Assembly (NCBI GenBank): GCA_963969345.1
Contig: OZ017769.1
Coordinates: 4,216,816 to 4,280,815, forward strand
Direction: 5' to 3'
DNA from: Turbatrix aceti
Lineage: Eukaryota; Nematoda; Chromadorea; Rhabditida; Panagrolaimidae
DNA length: 64,000 nt
Shown here: piece after piece, positions 22,483 to 35,028 of the stretch
How the letters are laid out: each line of letters opens with the position of its first letter
How positions within the stretch are numbered: the first letter of the stretch is position 1
Notes under the pieces: generated by a model
What the model saw: the letters and a program-made list of their open reading frames with translations, nothing else
Told to the model about the DNA's origin: nothing
Database searches by the model: none
Translations under genes and position numbers: made by a program

Positions 22483-24796
22483 GACTGACTAGTAGGGCTC
22501 TGTAGGGGCACCGTTGGAGAGCACGAACGGACGAGGCGACGAGGCTCTGAAACCGTGGATTTGCTTTATCTCGGTTGCAAGCAGGAATGGCACCGCGCCA
22601 GGTAAAGGGAAAGGAAAGGGAGACGCCCGAGGGCATCTGACGACTTTCACTGAGGACCTTTTAGCGGGCAACTGTCCTTCCCCTCCTCTCGCGTTTATGA
22701 GTCTGTAGCGTATTGGCTAACCCCGCCTACTTTTCTTACTACGGACTTTTTTTCTTTTCTACCAAACAGTAAATAGGTGTGAGGCGGGCATGATGACGTT
22801 AGCATGGGTTAAGGAGAGCTGCGCAAACTACTTGTTGCACAGATCAAACAAAAACTACTTGGATCTCAGCCGAGTTTTCTATTGTACTAGGGAAACCAAA
22901 ATGACATCAGGCATTGGGAGTAGGTATATACTTTGTGAGTCACAAAGTACTCCTCTCCCATGTGCCCAACTTTTACAGACACTGACAGAGTGAATAGAAA
23001 ACAATTTTTTTTTTATTTTCAAATAATCAAAACTCGAAAAAGCATAACAAGTAAAATGAGTAGGCGCGCGCCGACGAAAGCGATGGCGTAAACATCGCAT
23101 GTGATGTTAAATAAGGGCACACTACTAGATACTCTCTACTTTGTTATGTACATGCCAGACAAGGATGATTACAAGGTAGTAAGACGAGCTGCGCTACGCT
23201 GAGGCTATGTTTATTACAATTTTTGAGAAGGATTGTTGTGAAAAGGGAACCTTTTTTTTGCGGCCATTGTAAACAGGAATTGAGGAGGAGAAAGTAAACA
23301 TAGTAGCCCAAGGAGGATCGGACTGGGGTACGGTAGGCATTTGTATACGATTATACGATGATTAGTATATGGCATAGGATGATCTCCTGCTTGAGCACTT
23401 TTTTGGCTTTTTTGGGTCTTCATAACTGGCTAGGCTATCATTTGGCAAATTGGACTTTCTTTTCGAAATATTTACATTGGAAGTGATTAATCATACAACA
23501 CAAAAAAATGAACGTAGGCAAAGGCGGAAATTATTAATAAAAAAGGCCAAAACACAGTTTCTGCAAGAACGCACTTACAAAAAAGTAAATTAAAGGTTGT
23601 TGACTACACGTTGCTCTTTGTGCGTGCTAATCAACTGACCACAAACGCATACATAACACCGAGGAAAAAGATAATTGAAAAATGATGATTTGTGATAACG
23701 CTAGTGAACTTGGGTACGACACGCATACCTAGGTTGAGGCTGCTCCGTATCGTACAAGAAACGGTCATGTCGGCCTGTGTAGATAAATACGTAAGCGATC
23801 GAGTAATTAAGAGTGAAAAGGTGGAAAGGTGTCTGTCTAGGAAGAATATGTCACCTCTGGAAGAAAGCGGTGATGGGTGTTCCCTAGGGGCGGTGCTGGA
23901 TTGGGACAATCGAGCACCGCCCAGACACAGACACGTGCGTCATCACCGGATGTATAGGTAGGCTGACAATAAAGGTAAATTACGAAATTTTAAAAATGAC
24001 TGACGACAATTAGCGGACACTGACGGTTTAACTCCCCAGAGGCACGTGTTGCTCAGACCCATCACCCGGCGAATAAGTTTTGCATCCAATCAAGACGTCT
24101 ACACGCACACGCTACCGCGATCCAGGAGGCAGGCGGTGTTGTTTTTGATAGGACATACTTGCCAGCTGGCTGACTACGCCCGAGCCTGTGCTGGCTGGCG
24201 ATAACGGTCGCAGAAATGTTTATATACAAGTTGCACCCCGATTAGGTTATGATAATGCAGATGTAATGACGCGTCGAGACGGATTGTTATCTCGAAGAAT
24301 TAAATACATTTTGACTGTCGGTTTACTAAATAATGAGTCGGACGCCCACCAGGTACTTACGTATTCTTTCATGTGTTTGTTGCAAAGATCAAAGATGCAT
24401 TCCAGCAGGAAGGGAAGGAACGTTGAAAAGTTACGGTAGCATACATGTACTACGTGCCAGTAACATCGATCATGCCATGGCACGTAGTACATGTATTCAT
24501 CCTCCTTCCACTTGATTGCGGGTTTTTCGTTTTTTAATCATTCTGTGATGTAAAAAGTACAGCACGGCACCTAAATTTAAATAAATATTTATCTCACCTG
24601 TGTTCTGTGGCCAGGTGAATGACACGAAAGTACGGAAGAGTGTTCACTCGAGAGAACGAGGGAAGGAAATTAGAATCACATTATCTATCGTGCTTGACTT
24701 GTTCTCGCGTGCGTGTCGACCCGGTCGTCGGACGTCTAATTAGTCTAGTTCTTTTTCTCAGCCAGGTGGTTTTTAGACTCGATTCTGTGACGACGC
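22483..24796. other. Intergenic region upstream of FOCAD-like gene
   Basis: No supportable gene. Contains a perfect 19-bp inverted repeat at 24441-24496 (separate entry). A T-rich acceptor-like site (TTTTTCTCAG at 24751-24760) 36 nt upstream of the FOCAD-like ATG may be a spliced-leader acceptor. Confidence 0.4.
24441..24496. repeat. Perfect 19-bp hairpin
   Basis: ATACATGTACTACGTGCCA at 24441-24459 is exactly complementary to 24478-24496, with an 18-nt loop. Pairing does not extend outward. A short hairpin RNA or a dimeric regulator site are both possible; nothing else supports either. Confidence 0.7.
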
Positions 24797-27700
24797 ATGG
24801 AGACCGCCGACATCGTCACCTACCTCAGACACGCCGATGGGGGCCTCAAGCTACAGGTAAGTTCCGTCGGGGAATGAATAAACAAATGAATGACAAAGGC
24901 ATCCGTTGAAGGCTTTCCTTGGTCTCGTGGCTCGCATCGAGAAGGAGAAAAACGTCAACGTTCAGCGCAGCCTCATCGACGTCGTCTACGACGCCGCGCA
25001 GTCCCCATCGAAGCCTGTAGCCTCGGCGGCCTGCAGATGGCTCGCTGCTGCCGTCCAACGACAGCCGGCGCCGCTGGAGGCTCTGCGCAACGTTGGGAGC
25101 GTCTTCAACGAGGTCTACACGCGCCTAAAGAGAGCAGCACAGCCGGTGTTTCTTGTTCGACTGGCTTTTGACCTTGTCGGAGTGGTCAGCGCCAAAACGG
25201 GCGAGGACGCGGATGATCCGGGTCTTCCGCTGGGCTTTCATCAGTTAGTTTTGGGGATCTTGGGGGAAATGAGGTAAAAGAAGGGTTTTAGGGTATTTTT
25301 GCGCCTTCTGGACATCGTGCCTTCTGAAGCTGAGGAAATCGCTCGGATCTATACTTCTGGAAGGTTGGTTTGGCGTTTTGGACGCTTTCCCGACTGGATT
25401 AAAAAAAACTATTGCATTTCATAAAAAAATAATTTCTTCAAATTTTAATTTTTTTTAAATGTAATAAAAAATTTCAAATTTCAATTAAAATTTAATTTTA
25501 AAATGTAATTAAAAAATACTTTTAATGTAAAATTTAAAATTTTTAAATTCTATTAATTTTTTTAATTAAAATGTAATTTTTTTTACATTTTAAAATTAAA
25601 TAAAAATTTTTGTTTTTATAAATTTCATTCAATTTTAATTTTTTAGCCTCATACGAACCCTACGGGCGATCCAAGATTCCACGATTGCAAAAACCTTCCC
25701 CGGTCTCCTGGACACGCTCATCGCGTACGGCCTGGAACTCGCCGTAACTCAGGGCCCCAACGTTGCCTCAAACTTCGCAAACTGCGTCTTCGAGAAGCTT
25801 TCACCCCGCCACTTCGACCTTCTGGCAACGAACAAAGCTCTGACTTTAGACTTTGTTCTCCGGCACGTTGCCCGACTCGCTGGACACAAAACTGCCGCCG
25901 AACAAGTTTCGACCAGCAATGTAATTTTTTTTTTAATTAGATTTTTGACCGATCAAAAATTAATTTTTGAATTTTAAGCTAATTTTAAATTAATTTCAAA
26001 TTAATTTCAAATTAATTTTAAAATTATTTTATTTAAAAAATTAATTTTAAAATGATTTTATTTAAAAAAAATTTCAGATTAACAACAAAGCGCGAGAAAC
26101 AGCGTTGGAGGTTGCAGACCAAATTCTGTCCTCTTCGCCTTCAGAATTGGCATTTCTGCTGGATTCTGGGATCCTGGAGCATCCGACTACGGCGGGGGTA
26201 ATTCCGCTTTTTGTTCAGGTATCCACGCTGAAACAGCTCCATCGACTCATGCCCACCGAATCTGGCATTCCGGAACTCACGGATCGGCTGACACAGGTCT
26301 TCAAGGCGGCATCCGAGTCGACCAACGAAACCGTACCTGCCCACCTGGACGCCAGCTCCGTGACCACCCACGGCCAATGGCTCTGGTGGCTCGTTGATAC
26401 CAAGGTAATACTTTTTTTGCGGGGGTTGCGATCAACAAAAAGAAAATATTGCCTACAAAATTGAGCGCCCTTTAAAATTGTATTATTTTTTTCTGGGTTT
26501 TCCATTGTTAAGAAAATAATAGTTGTTTACTGCGACTTGAAACGGATTTTTTGAATGCCATTGTTTGCCATTATCGTAAACAACTTTTTAGAAGTATTAT
26601 ATTATAAAAAAATGTTGGCACTTTTGTTGATAGGGTATTTTTAGGAAATTGGTATTTAAAACGTGCATGCAAAAATTGTTGTCGTATTTGCCGTTAGAGA
26701 GCAGCGCAAACGGCAAAAGGTCGTCAGAATTATGGGTTCTATTTATCTGCCAATTAGTTTTCTGACGTGTCACGGAACGTGTTGTTTGTAAACATCGTGT
26801 CACACACATGCAAGCAACCACAAACAAAGGTATCTAATTCTAGAAGAAGTTGTGTGCCAGAATAAATACATACTTTTTTTGTAGAAATATTATAGGGGGT
26901 GACGAGAGAAACAAGAAAGTACCTTTTAGAGTACAGTAACCAACTGGGGTGATTAACCCCGCTTTCATGGCAGGGACTCGAAAAGGCGCTATGAATAATT
27001 AAAACTTTCTAAAAAATATATAATACGCATGAAAAAAAAGTGCAGAGCAAATAACATGTTTTCTGATGCACGTGGGAAATGATGTCGAAATTATGATTCT
27101 GGATGTGCACGTGCACGTGTATGTTGTCGTAAAGGCCAAGAGAAATTGTGGCACGTAAATAAATACCCAAGTAATATAAAAAACGATTATAAATATTTAG
27201 GAGACCTTCTACCGTTACTTGCAGGGTCTTACAACGAATAATAAAATTTTTGGCGTTAGGGTCTTACAACGAATTATTTTAGGAAACCTGTTACCATTAC
27301 CCTCAAGGTCTCGCAACGATTTATTTTAGGAAATCTGCTTCTCTTCGGTCTCGAACCGAATGATTAAATTATGGCGTTAGGGTCTCACAACGATTTATTC
27401 TAGGATCTAGGAAACCTGATACCGTTACCCCCAGGGTCTCGCAACGAATTATCTCATTTTGTTGTCAGGGTCTCATAACGAATAATTTTAGGAAACTTGT
27501 TACCGTTATCCCCAGGGTCTCACAACGATTAACTAATTTTCGTTTCAGAAAGCATCAGCTATCGTAAGAGAATTGTCCAAACTCCCTTCCGAATCTATTC
27601 CTACGAATTCAACCGTTGTACTTTTCTTGTTTACGGTATTTCCTTATCTGCAGACGGCTGGAGACCAAGACGCTGTTTTCCAGTGTCTTGCCAAGCTTAA

Positions 27701-30700
27701 TACTGTTGACAACGTAAGTTGTTTACGATAATTGTTATTGTTTTTAAATATTGTCAATCTTGCTCTTTTTTTCAGCAATCAGCGGTGGTGAATTTCCACA
27801 TCTGTAATTTCTCCGCTACCCAGGATGTGCAGTTGAAGTGCCGATTGATTTCGTCGTTGACGTCTCTCAAACTTCACGTTTTGCTGACCCAGCAGGTCGT
27901 CAAGTTCATCTACGCCGTCGCCGTTCAGCCTACCAAGCCGGAGAACCAGGCAGTGATTGAAGCTGCTTTTGAAGGGCTGGAAGCTGTTTTCCGTGCCAAT
28001 GAATGGATTTTTCACGAACCCGAGTTCCAGGTATTTTTTTGCTTAAAAAATTTTTTTTTGTCAAACAAAATGAATTTTTAGGCCATCATCGCCCTCCCCA
28101 AGCTCAACGAGCCTTCAATCGACGGCGTCAAACTCTCCGGCAAATTTCGAGTGCTGAAAGCTGTTTGTTCGACCGAATCCGGAGAAAAGCTGATTGGTCG
28201 TATCCTGGCACTCGTCAACGAACGTCCAGCATGGCTCGAGGACGTCGTACAGTGCCTTACCCAGTTGAGCTCGATCGAAGTATGTTTTTTTTATTACTTT
28301 GAGCACTGCAAGATATAAGGCACAAAAAACAACTCATGTGCGTTGCTTCAGATCTTTGCTGTGGTCTCTGGCGTGCCAAGTCAAGTTTGCATGGTTTTGG
28401 TCAGAGACCGCGCACTTGTTTGCACCTGATGTTTTTTTGTATTAGAAGAAAAAATGGGTTTAAAAAAGTTGTTTGCGCACAAAACACATTTGTTTACGGT
28501 ATTCTGGGGGGTTTTACTGTAGAAAAATGAACAGGTCGCGTTTTTGGTTCTTTTGTTGTTTTTGTTTTTTATATGGAATACAAATTTTCGGGCTTTTGAA
28601 TAAAATAAATTTAAAAAAAATGTATTGACGGTTTAATATTTTTATTTTATTTTAAATATTTAAAAAAATCGAATATTCGAATTTTTCAGATGCTAGAAAT
28701 CGAAGCAATTCGAAAACTCCTCCGACCAGTTGTGTACAAAGCAGGCAACGAACGCGCCCTCGCAGCGTACTGTCACTTTCTGGCGACGACGGTCATCGAC
28801 GCAGAAGAACTCGAACTTGCCATCGACGCCGCAGCCGAACTCTGGGCCCTCAGACTGCATTCCAGCCGTCCGGTCTCCGCTGCAGCCTTCACCGCTCTCG
28901 CGTCGTTCTCTGAAGTCCACCTTCCTGAAACGCTGGTCGCGAGTCAGGAAAACCCGACCGAAGCGCCTCGTTTTTTGTCTGGTTCCCAGGTCTTTGACGG
29001 TATCGGCAACGGATCAATCGACGCTGCCAACGCCGATAGTTTTTCGACTTTTCTGGGAAAAATGCTCACCATCGACGTCGAAAACCTCGGCAGAAAGTAC
29101 TTTGCCGCATCCCAGGTCGCTTCTGGTTCTCCACTTTTTGTGGCACTGTTACCTGTCCTCCGAGAAGTGCTCCAGACGCCCGGAAACGAGTGGCAGTGCC
29201 TTTGTCTGATCGATCCGATCACGAGACCGCTCTTGCCGCCGTCAAAGAGGGCCCAGCGTGGCACCCAGATTCTCTTCAATGGCATTCGCGCCGTGAGTTT
29301 GCTTTTTTTTTAATTTTTAAATTTATTTTTTAAACTTGAAAACTTTTTTGTGGCGCTAATGATCCATCTGAACTGTAAACGGCTTCATTTTTTTGTTGAC
29401 CTAGTTTTTATATTTCTAATGCCAAGCTGGCATTTTTAATTGTTCCCTGCCAGATTGAAAAAAAACCCGGTCTTTCAAATGGCACGCCATTTTTGCCGAG
29501 TTTTTTGTTGGACTTTTGTTTTGTTTTTTTTTTCGGCAAAGTTTAGTTTAAAAAGTACCGCAAAAGGACACCACTCATGCAATATTGCTCTTTGGCACAC
29601 AAAATAAAGCTCCTTTTTTGCAAAATCTGGGGTTAAGTGCATTTGTGTACTGTATGATGAAGGTACAAGAAATACATGACTTTTTGAGAAAGACTTTCGA
29701 ACGCTCTTAAAATTGACCCGTTTTTGAGTGAGAGCAGAAAAAAACAGAAAAATTAAAGGAATTTGAAAAAACGAACGCAGATGGGTTCAAAAACACCAAA
29801 AATTTACGGCAATTTTTCTTGTTTTTTCCCTTTTTTTTTTTTTTTTTCTTTTTTTAATCTTTTCCGTTCACTTTCGAGTAGATTTATGCCTAAAAATTTG
29901 GTGTAAAAACAGGAAAAGTTTTTGCATTTTGACTTTTATTTTGTCATAAATTTTGCGAAGGTTTTTTTGAAATTTTACTAGGAGCGATTTTTGTTCCAGA
30001 AAAAAAAGCAAATGTGAAAACCCAATTTTTTAGTCCTTTTTGGCAACGCTGAAAAACGATCACGACCTCTTACTCTACCTCTCTGTCTTCAAGACAGCAA
30101 CCGAAACTCTGTTTTCACACACAAATGATGCCAACAACGCTTCCGGTGCTTCTATCAAGCGTTTTGGCTTGTTTTCGTGAGTCTCTTTTGTTCAACTGAT
30201 TTTTCGATTTTTGTTATAATTCAGAATCGCCAAAACAATCATCCAGTTCCTCGCCAAGACACTCGGCGACCAGGTCAGCCTTCTGCCAGGCACGGAGACA
30301 AATTTCATCATCTGTCTCTGTTTTTTGTTTGTGACCGTTCAAAAAATGCTCCTCGACGAAGCAGCGACCGACGACGTTAAACAGGCATTTTTGGGCGACG
30401 AACTCATTCATCTCGACAAATTTTTGCACCAAATCATCGACGTTTGTCTGGATTCCATCGACGCCCGAAGAACGCCTTTGGAGAAGGAAAAACTACTCGG
30501 ACGCAGTCTTACGGTAAGTTCCTGCGTCAATGGATACATTTTTGGTTGTAGTTGTAGGCCAGTTGGTTGTGTCTGGGGTAGGTGAAGCCTTGTTGGTATC
30601 AAGGCATAAAACCGGCCTAAAAATCAGGCCGCCGGCCGGCTTGCGGCCGGCCTAAATTTTCAGGCCGAAGCCGGGCCGGCCGCGGCCGCGGCCTATTTTT

Positions 30701-33700
30701 TGAAAAAAAATTGTCGTGCTTTATTTTAGGGTTATTTTCGCAAAATTTGACCAAATTTGGAAAAAAAAAATTTTTGGAAACAACCTAATATTATGGAAAA
30801 ATGCATAATCGTAAATTCCCCTGTCGTAAAAAGTAAAAAAAAAGACGAATGAAGCACAAAAACGTCAGAAAATCATACTTTTTTTCGAAAAAAATCAACT
30901 TTCGGATTTTTTCCGGCTTTTTCGGCCGGCCTTGAATCGAAAAGCCGGCCCGCAGCCGGCCGCGGCCGGCCGGCCGGATTTTATGCCTTGGTTGGTATAA
31001 TAGTTTTCGAAAGGCAACCTGGATTACACGTCTATTTTGAGGACTACGTGCTACAAAAAGCAACTTTTTTTTTGTTCTGTGTTGACTGACTTTTTCCTGG
31101 GAAAGGTGAAATTGCTCGTTGACGTATGATAGAAAAACATTGAGCGTTTCATTTGGGGCTTCCAAAAAGGTACAAAATAGTGCACACTTTTCAACAAGTT
31201 GAGTATAATTCTGTTTTGTATTTAAAACAAAAAAAAGCAATGAATCACAGATTTTTTTTATCAAAATTTTTTTTACCGGAAACGGGAATGAAAATAGTGT
31301 TCTCAGAACGCCGAGATTTTTTTCCTGTTTTGCCTGCCGTTCTGTTCTTTGCTTACCTGTTTTACCTGACCTTTTCATTCATAAGAAAATAAGCGTTTCT
31401 TTCTTTTAATGTATAAGAAGTGTTTTGTTGGCATGAATAGGATGCAGAAAATTTTTCGGAGTACACTACACGGACGGCATTTTGAGGGGAGACATGCATA
31501 AGCTGATAATTCGATGTTGTAAGCTTAATCATCTTTTGTGTTACTACATCTTTTTTTGTTCCGACAAAAGGCCAGGTACTACTTGTGTACAAGGTTTTTG
31601 ATTTCTTACATTAGACGATAGACTCATTTTTCTCCGAATTTGAACACTTTGTTTTGGTCACAAAAAGTTCCGAAATGAAATGCCATACTTTTTTTGATCA
31701 AAAATAGCACAAGTTACAACGGGCCGAAAATTTAGGGCTGATTAATTAAAAAAATAGTTTTACTAATTTAAAACTGAAAAAAAAATTAAAATAAATGTAT
31801 GTTGTCATAAAAAAAAATTTTTCTTTGCCTAAAAAAAATTTTTTTACAGGCAAATTGAAAATTTTTTTTGTAGGCAAATGCCGTAAATATTTATTCGGTT
31901 CCAAACGAGCCTGACCGAACCCCAAAAACAATGCCAGCACGTTTTTGTCCCTAAAGTGCACGTGAATTTCACTTGCGTTACTGTAGATTATGTCAGCTTA
32001 TACCATTTTGCTGACATGGTGGTGGTGTAATTATAAAGATCATCGTACCTTTTTTTTGTCTCCACCATGGTACCACCAGCTTTTTTTTGGTGTTTATGCA
32101 ACCAGGGTTCCTGCTTTGCGTCCAACAATAAGCACGGCTTTGCTCATTCTAGGAAAAATTGCAAGTCTCGTCGCCCGCATCGAAAGCCATTGTTTCGTGC
32201 GTGGGGGTGTACACGCTTGAACGTCATGCTGCCGAGTTCGGAACACTGGCCTGGGACAGCCCGCTTGCCGAAGCGCTCTTTGTGCTCAAATCTGCGGTTG
32301 AGGCTTCCGTCGGCGAAAACGATGCTGTCAGCGATGGTCTGCGGCTGTTCGACAAGGCAACGCAAGCTGCTGTTGATCCAGGAAATTTTTTTGAGGTCTT
32401 CGAAGACGTTTTCGACGTTCAAAAAATCAAAATCATTGGTCAACTTTTTGATATCGATCCTGTGGCTGTTAACATTGTCGTCGAACAACGCAAAAACCAT
32501 GCCCAAACCACAGCCGCGCAGGAGACAATCCAAACGGCGCTGAAGGACTCGAAGGACGTCGCCGAGCTCTGGAGGCTCTACCAAACGTCTTCCGGCGAAG
32601 GCATCGAAAAACTGGCACCAGCTTTTGGACGAAGACTCGAAAAAGTCATCAAAGAAGACAAATCACAGGCAAAAATCTGTCTCGACGGATTGGCAGCCTT
32701 TGCAGCGGTTTTCAATGCTGGAATCAAAAATCAAAGCAGCCTGCCTCAAAATTATACTCATTTGCCGGAAAAAAGTGTTCTAAGAGTCGCTGTTGAGCAA
32801 ATTACTTCTTTTTCCAATCCAACGCTGCAATCTGCGATTTTGAAATCATTTATTGGGCTGAAAAGAATCGAAAAGCCCTCTTACGACGATGAAAGGCCTC
32901 TTGCTGAACTTCGGGCCCCCAAGGCCGGTGCTTTCTACCACCTTCCTCCAATCGACTGGGCTCAACTCGCGGCTTACGTCTGCCCTGACCAGTCCTCCGT
33001 CTGGATGGTCATCGCCTTTGAACAAGCGGCTATCAATCTTTTTTACGGTCTTCAAGCGTCTTCAATGATTTCCTGGACCCCAGAAAACCTCTCCTTCATG
33101 GCCCCCAGGATCGCCGCAAATCTATCCGGGCTTATTCCGAAGCTTCCAAGACAATCTTTCATTACCATGCTTCGAGCCGTCGTCAAATGGTGGTCCAAAG
33201 TGGAATGGCACCATGGGGGAGATCAAATTGCAGACGCCATCCACGCAATCGCCAAAAACCGGTCGGATGTTCGTCAAATCGTCGCCGAAACTTTTGTGAA
33301 TGCAGAAACGGTTTCATTTTTGCGTTCTACCTATTTTGTCAAGTTTCACGACCTCCCGGGCATTGCGAACGGCCTCCGACACATCCCTGTCGTCAGGTTG
33401 TGGATTGAGTTGGCGAAAGGCGAACGCATGGACGTCTCCCAACTTCCTGTTATCCTGGAAGAAGCATCCGGATTTGACAAAGGCCAACGGTGAGTTTTTT
33501 GATGTTTTTCGCAAATTGACAGTCAAAACATTACGCAATTTGCGGTTTTTGTGGCTGTGGTTGTTTTTGTCATAGCAAGCGAGTCAGCCGTTTACGTGAC
33601 TCACTACCGGATGGCATGGTGTTTGACTTTTTGTAAAAAGGAATGAATTCAAAGACTGATTTCCGGACGCGTAGGTTATTTGCTTCCGTTTTTCTTTAAA

Positions 33701-35016
33701 AAGACATGTTTATGTTTTTTTTTAAATTTGAAATTATTTGGTTGAACATCGTTCAAAGTAAATACAAAATATTTTGCAAGGCTTTTTTTTGTTTGAGTTC
33801 AAAACTGCGTGAAGCGAACTTTGAACTGGTTTTTGAAGTGGAACAATGAGTCAAAATTGTTATTCGAGCCGAACTTGTTTGGCTCGAAAAATCCAAACCG
33901 AGCGTAAAAAATTATCCAAAAAAATATTTACAAAAAAGGCTTTTTGATGGCAAAATATAACATAAAACATTTTTAAAATCGGAAAAAGATAAGGCTGTTT
34001 TCCGATTTCAAAAATGTTTTATGTTATTAAATTTTTTGTTGGCGTGGATTTTTTATTTAAGTATTTTGATGCAAAAAATGCTATTTGCTGGACTCAGAAA
34101 TTTTGACTCGGTTGACAAATCTGCAATGAGTCAGTCAGTCACTTCACCGTTTTGTAGCTATCAATGCCTGTTCTGTGTTATCATCTGGATGAGGGACTAC
34201 ACTACAGCTCATCTGCGGGAATGGCTTCTCAAACGCTTCCTGCATCACATGGCTGCTTCCTCTTCATCCAAGTCAACTGTCAGCGGCTTCTTCGACCTCC
34301 TCGTCGCTATCGTTACCCTCCAAGACTCCCCAAAGTCCGTCTTTGTCGTCACGACAGATTCCACGCTGATGTCCGCCGATGAGCAATGGCTTCTCGTGGT
34401 CAGCTTGCTGCCTTCCACGCTCTCCCACGCGACGGATTTGTCCATTGAAACGGTAAGTTATGATCGCATCAGCTGCAGGTGCACTCTCGTCCCCCTTTTG
34501 AAGGGAGTAGAGGAAATGGGGGTGTTAGCAAGGACATTATTATTACTCATTAACGGCTAATACTAATCTCCCAACACCTCTGTGCTCTCCTACAAACAAA
34601 CGGGATAAGAATAGAAGGATTTCCAGTTATCGTATACCTACTCTTTCTTGTGCGTTTGTAACAAATAATTCGGGCTTGGGCCTAATCGGCTTTACTTTGA
34701 TTTTAATTATAGGCCCCAAAAGTTGTTGTTCAAGAATAAGGCGCATTATGAATAAGGCGCTTATCTGTTTACTGTTTACAAATATGTATATGTATGTATT
34801 TATTTGTATGTCTTGCAGGTATCCAAACAACTTCTCACGACCTGTCTTGGTATTCTGGATGCCGAATTGATGAACGCCAAAGAGAAAACTGCCAAAGTAT
34901 ACCGAGCATCAGCCGTCAGGTGTCTGGGCGTGATCCTCCGACGAGTGCCTTCTCTCAGCCGAATGGTCAACGATGCCACATTGAAAGCTGTCTTGTCTGG
35001 TCTTGATGCCGGGTAA
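24797..35016 (+). CDS. FOCAD: Focadhesin-like HEAT-repeat protein (FOCAD homologue)
   Basis: Fourteen exons: 24797-24856, 24912-25273, 25292-25363, 25647-25920, 26078-26404, 27549-27713, 27776-28030, 28082-28279, 28690-29292, 30034-30176, 30225-30513, 32153-33489, 34158-34452, 34819-35016. All phases join; 1525 residues. It is almost all alpha-helical with Leu/Ala-rich HEAT/ARM-like repeats and no signal peptide or clear membrane span. I call FOCAD mainly from exon 12, where Y-T-H-L-P-E is followed some 65 residues later by FYHLPPIDWAQLAAYV, matching the human landmark pair YSYLPES ... YQYPPVNWAALL, and from the LLPST block near the C-terminus (human LLPNS). Human FOCAD is 1801 residues and is reported to associate with the SKI RNA-decay complex and with focal adhesions. 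Some introns are long and carry a hAT MITE (30600-30990) and a tandem repeat (27225-27540). Confidence 0.6.
27225..27540 (+). repeat. Tandem/dispersed GGTCTCACAACGA repeat in intron
   Basis: Eight imperfect copies of GGTCTYRCAACGAWTTA, spaced 25-55 nt, several followed by TTTTAGGAAACCTGTTACCG and CCCAG. They fill the end of the intron directly before exon 6 of the FOCAD-like gene. Confidence 0.8.
30600..30990. mobile_element. hAT-type MITE in FOCAD intron
   Basis: 391 bp with terminal inverted repeats CAAGGCATAAAA/TTTTATGCCTTG and a perfect 8-bp target duplication GTTGGTAT (30592-30599 and 30991-30998). Both ends are followed by GC-rich GGCCGGCC palindromes, the middle is A/T rich. No transposase. 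Confidence 0.9.
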
Positions 35017-35022
35017 TTGTGC

Positions 35023-35028
35023 AATAAA
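35023..35028 (+). terminator. Polyadenylation signal of FOCAD-like gene
   Basis: AATAAA six nt after the TAA stop at 35014-35016. Confidence 0.55.
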
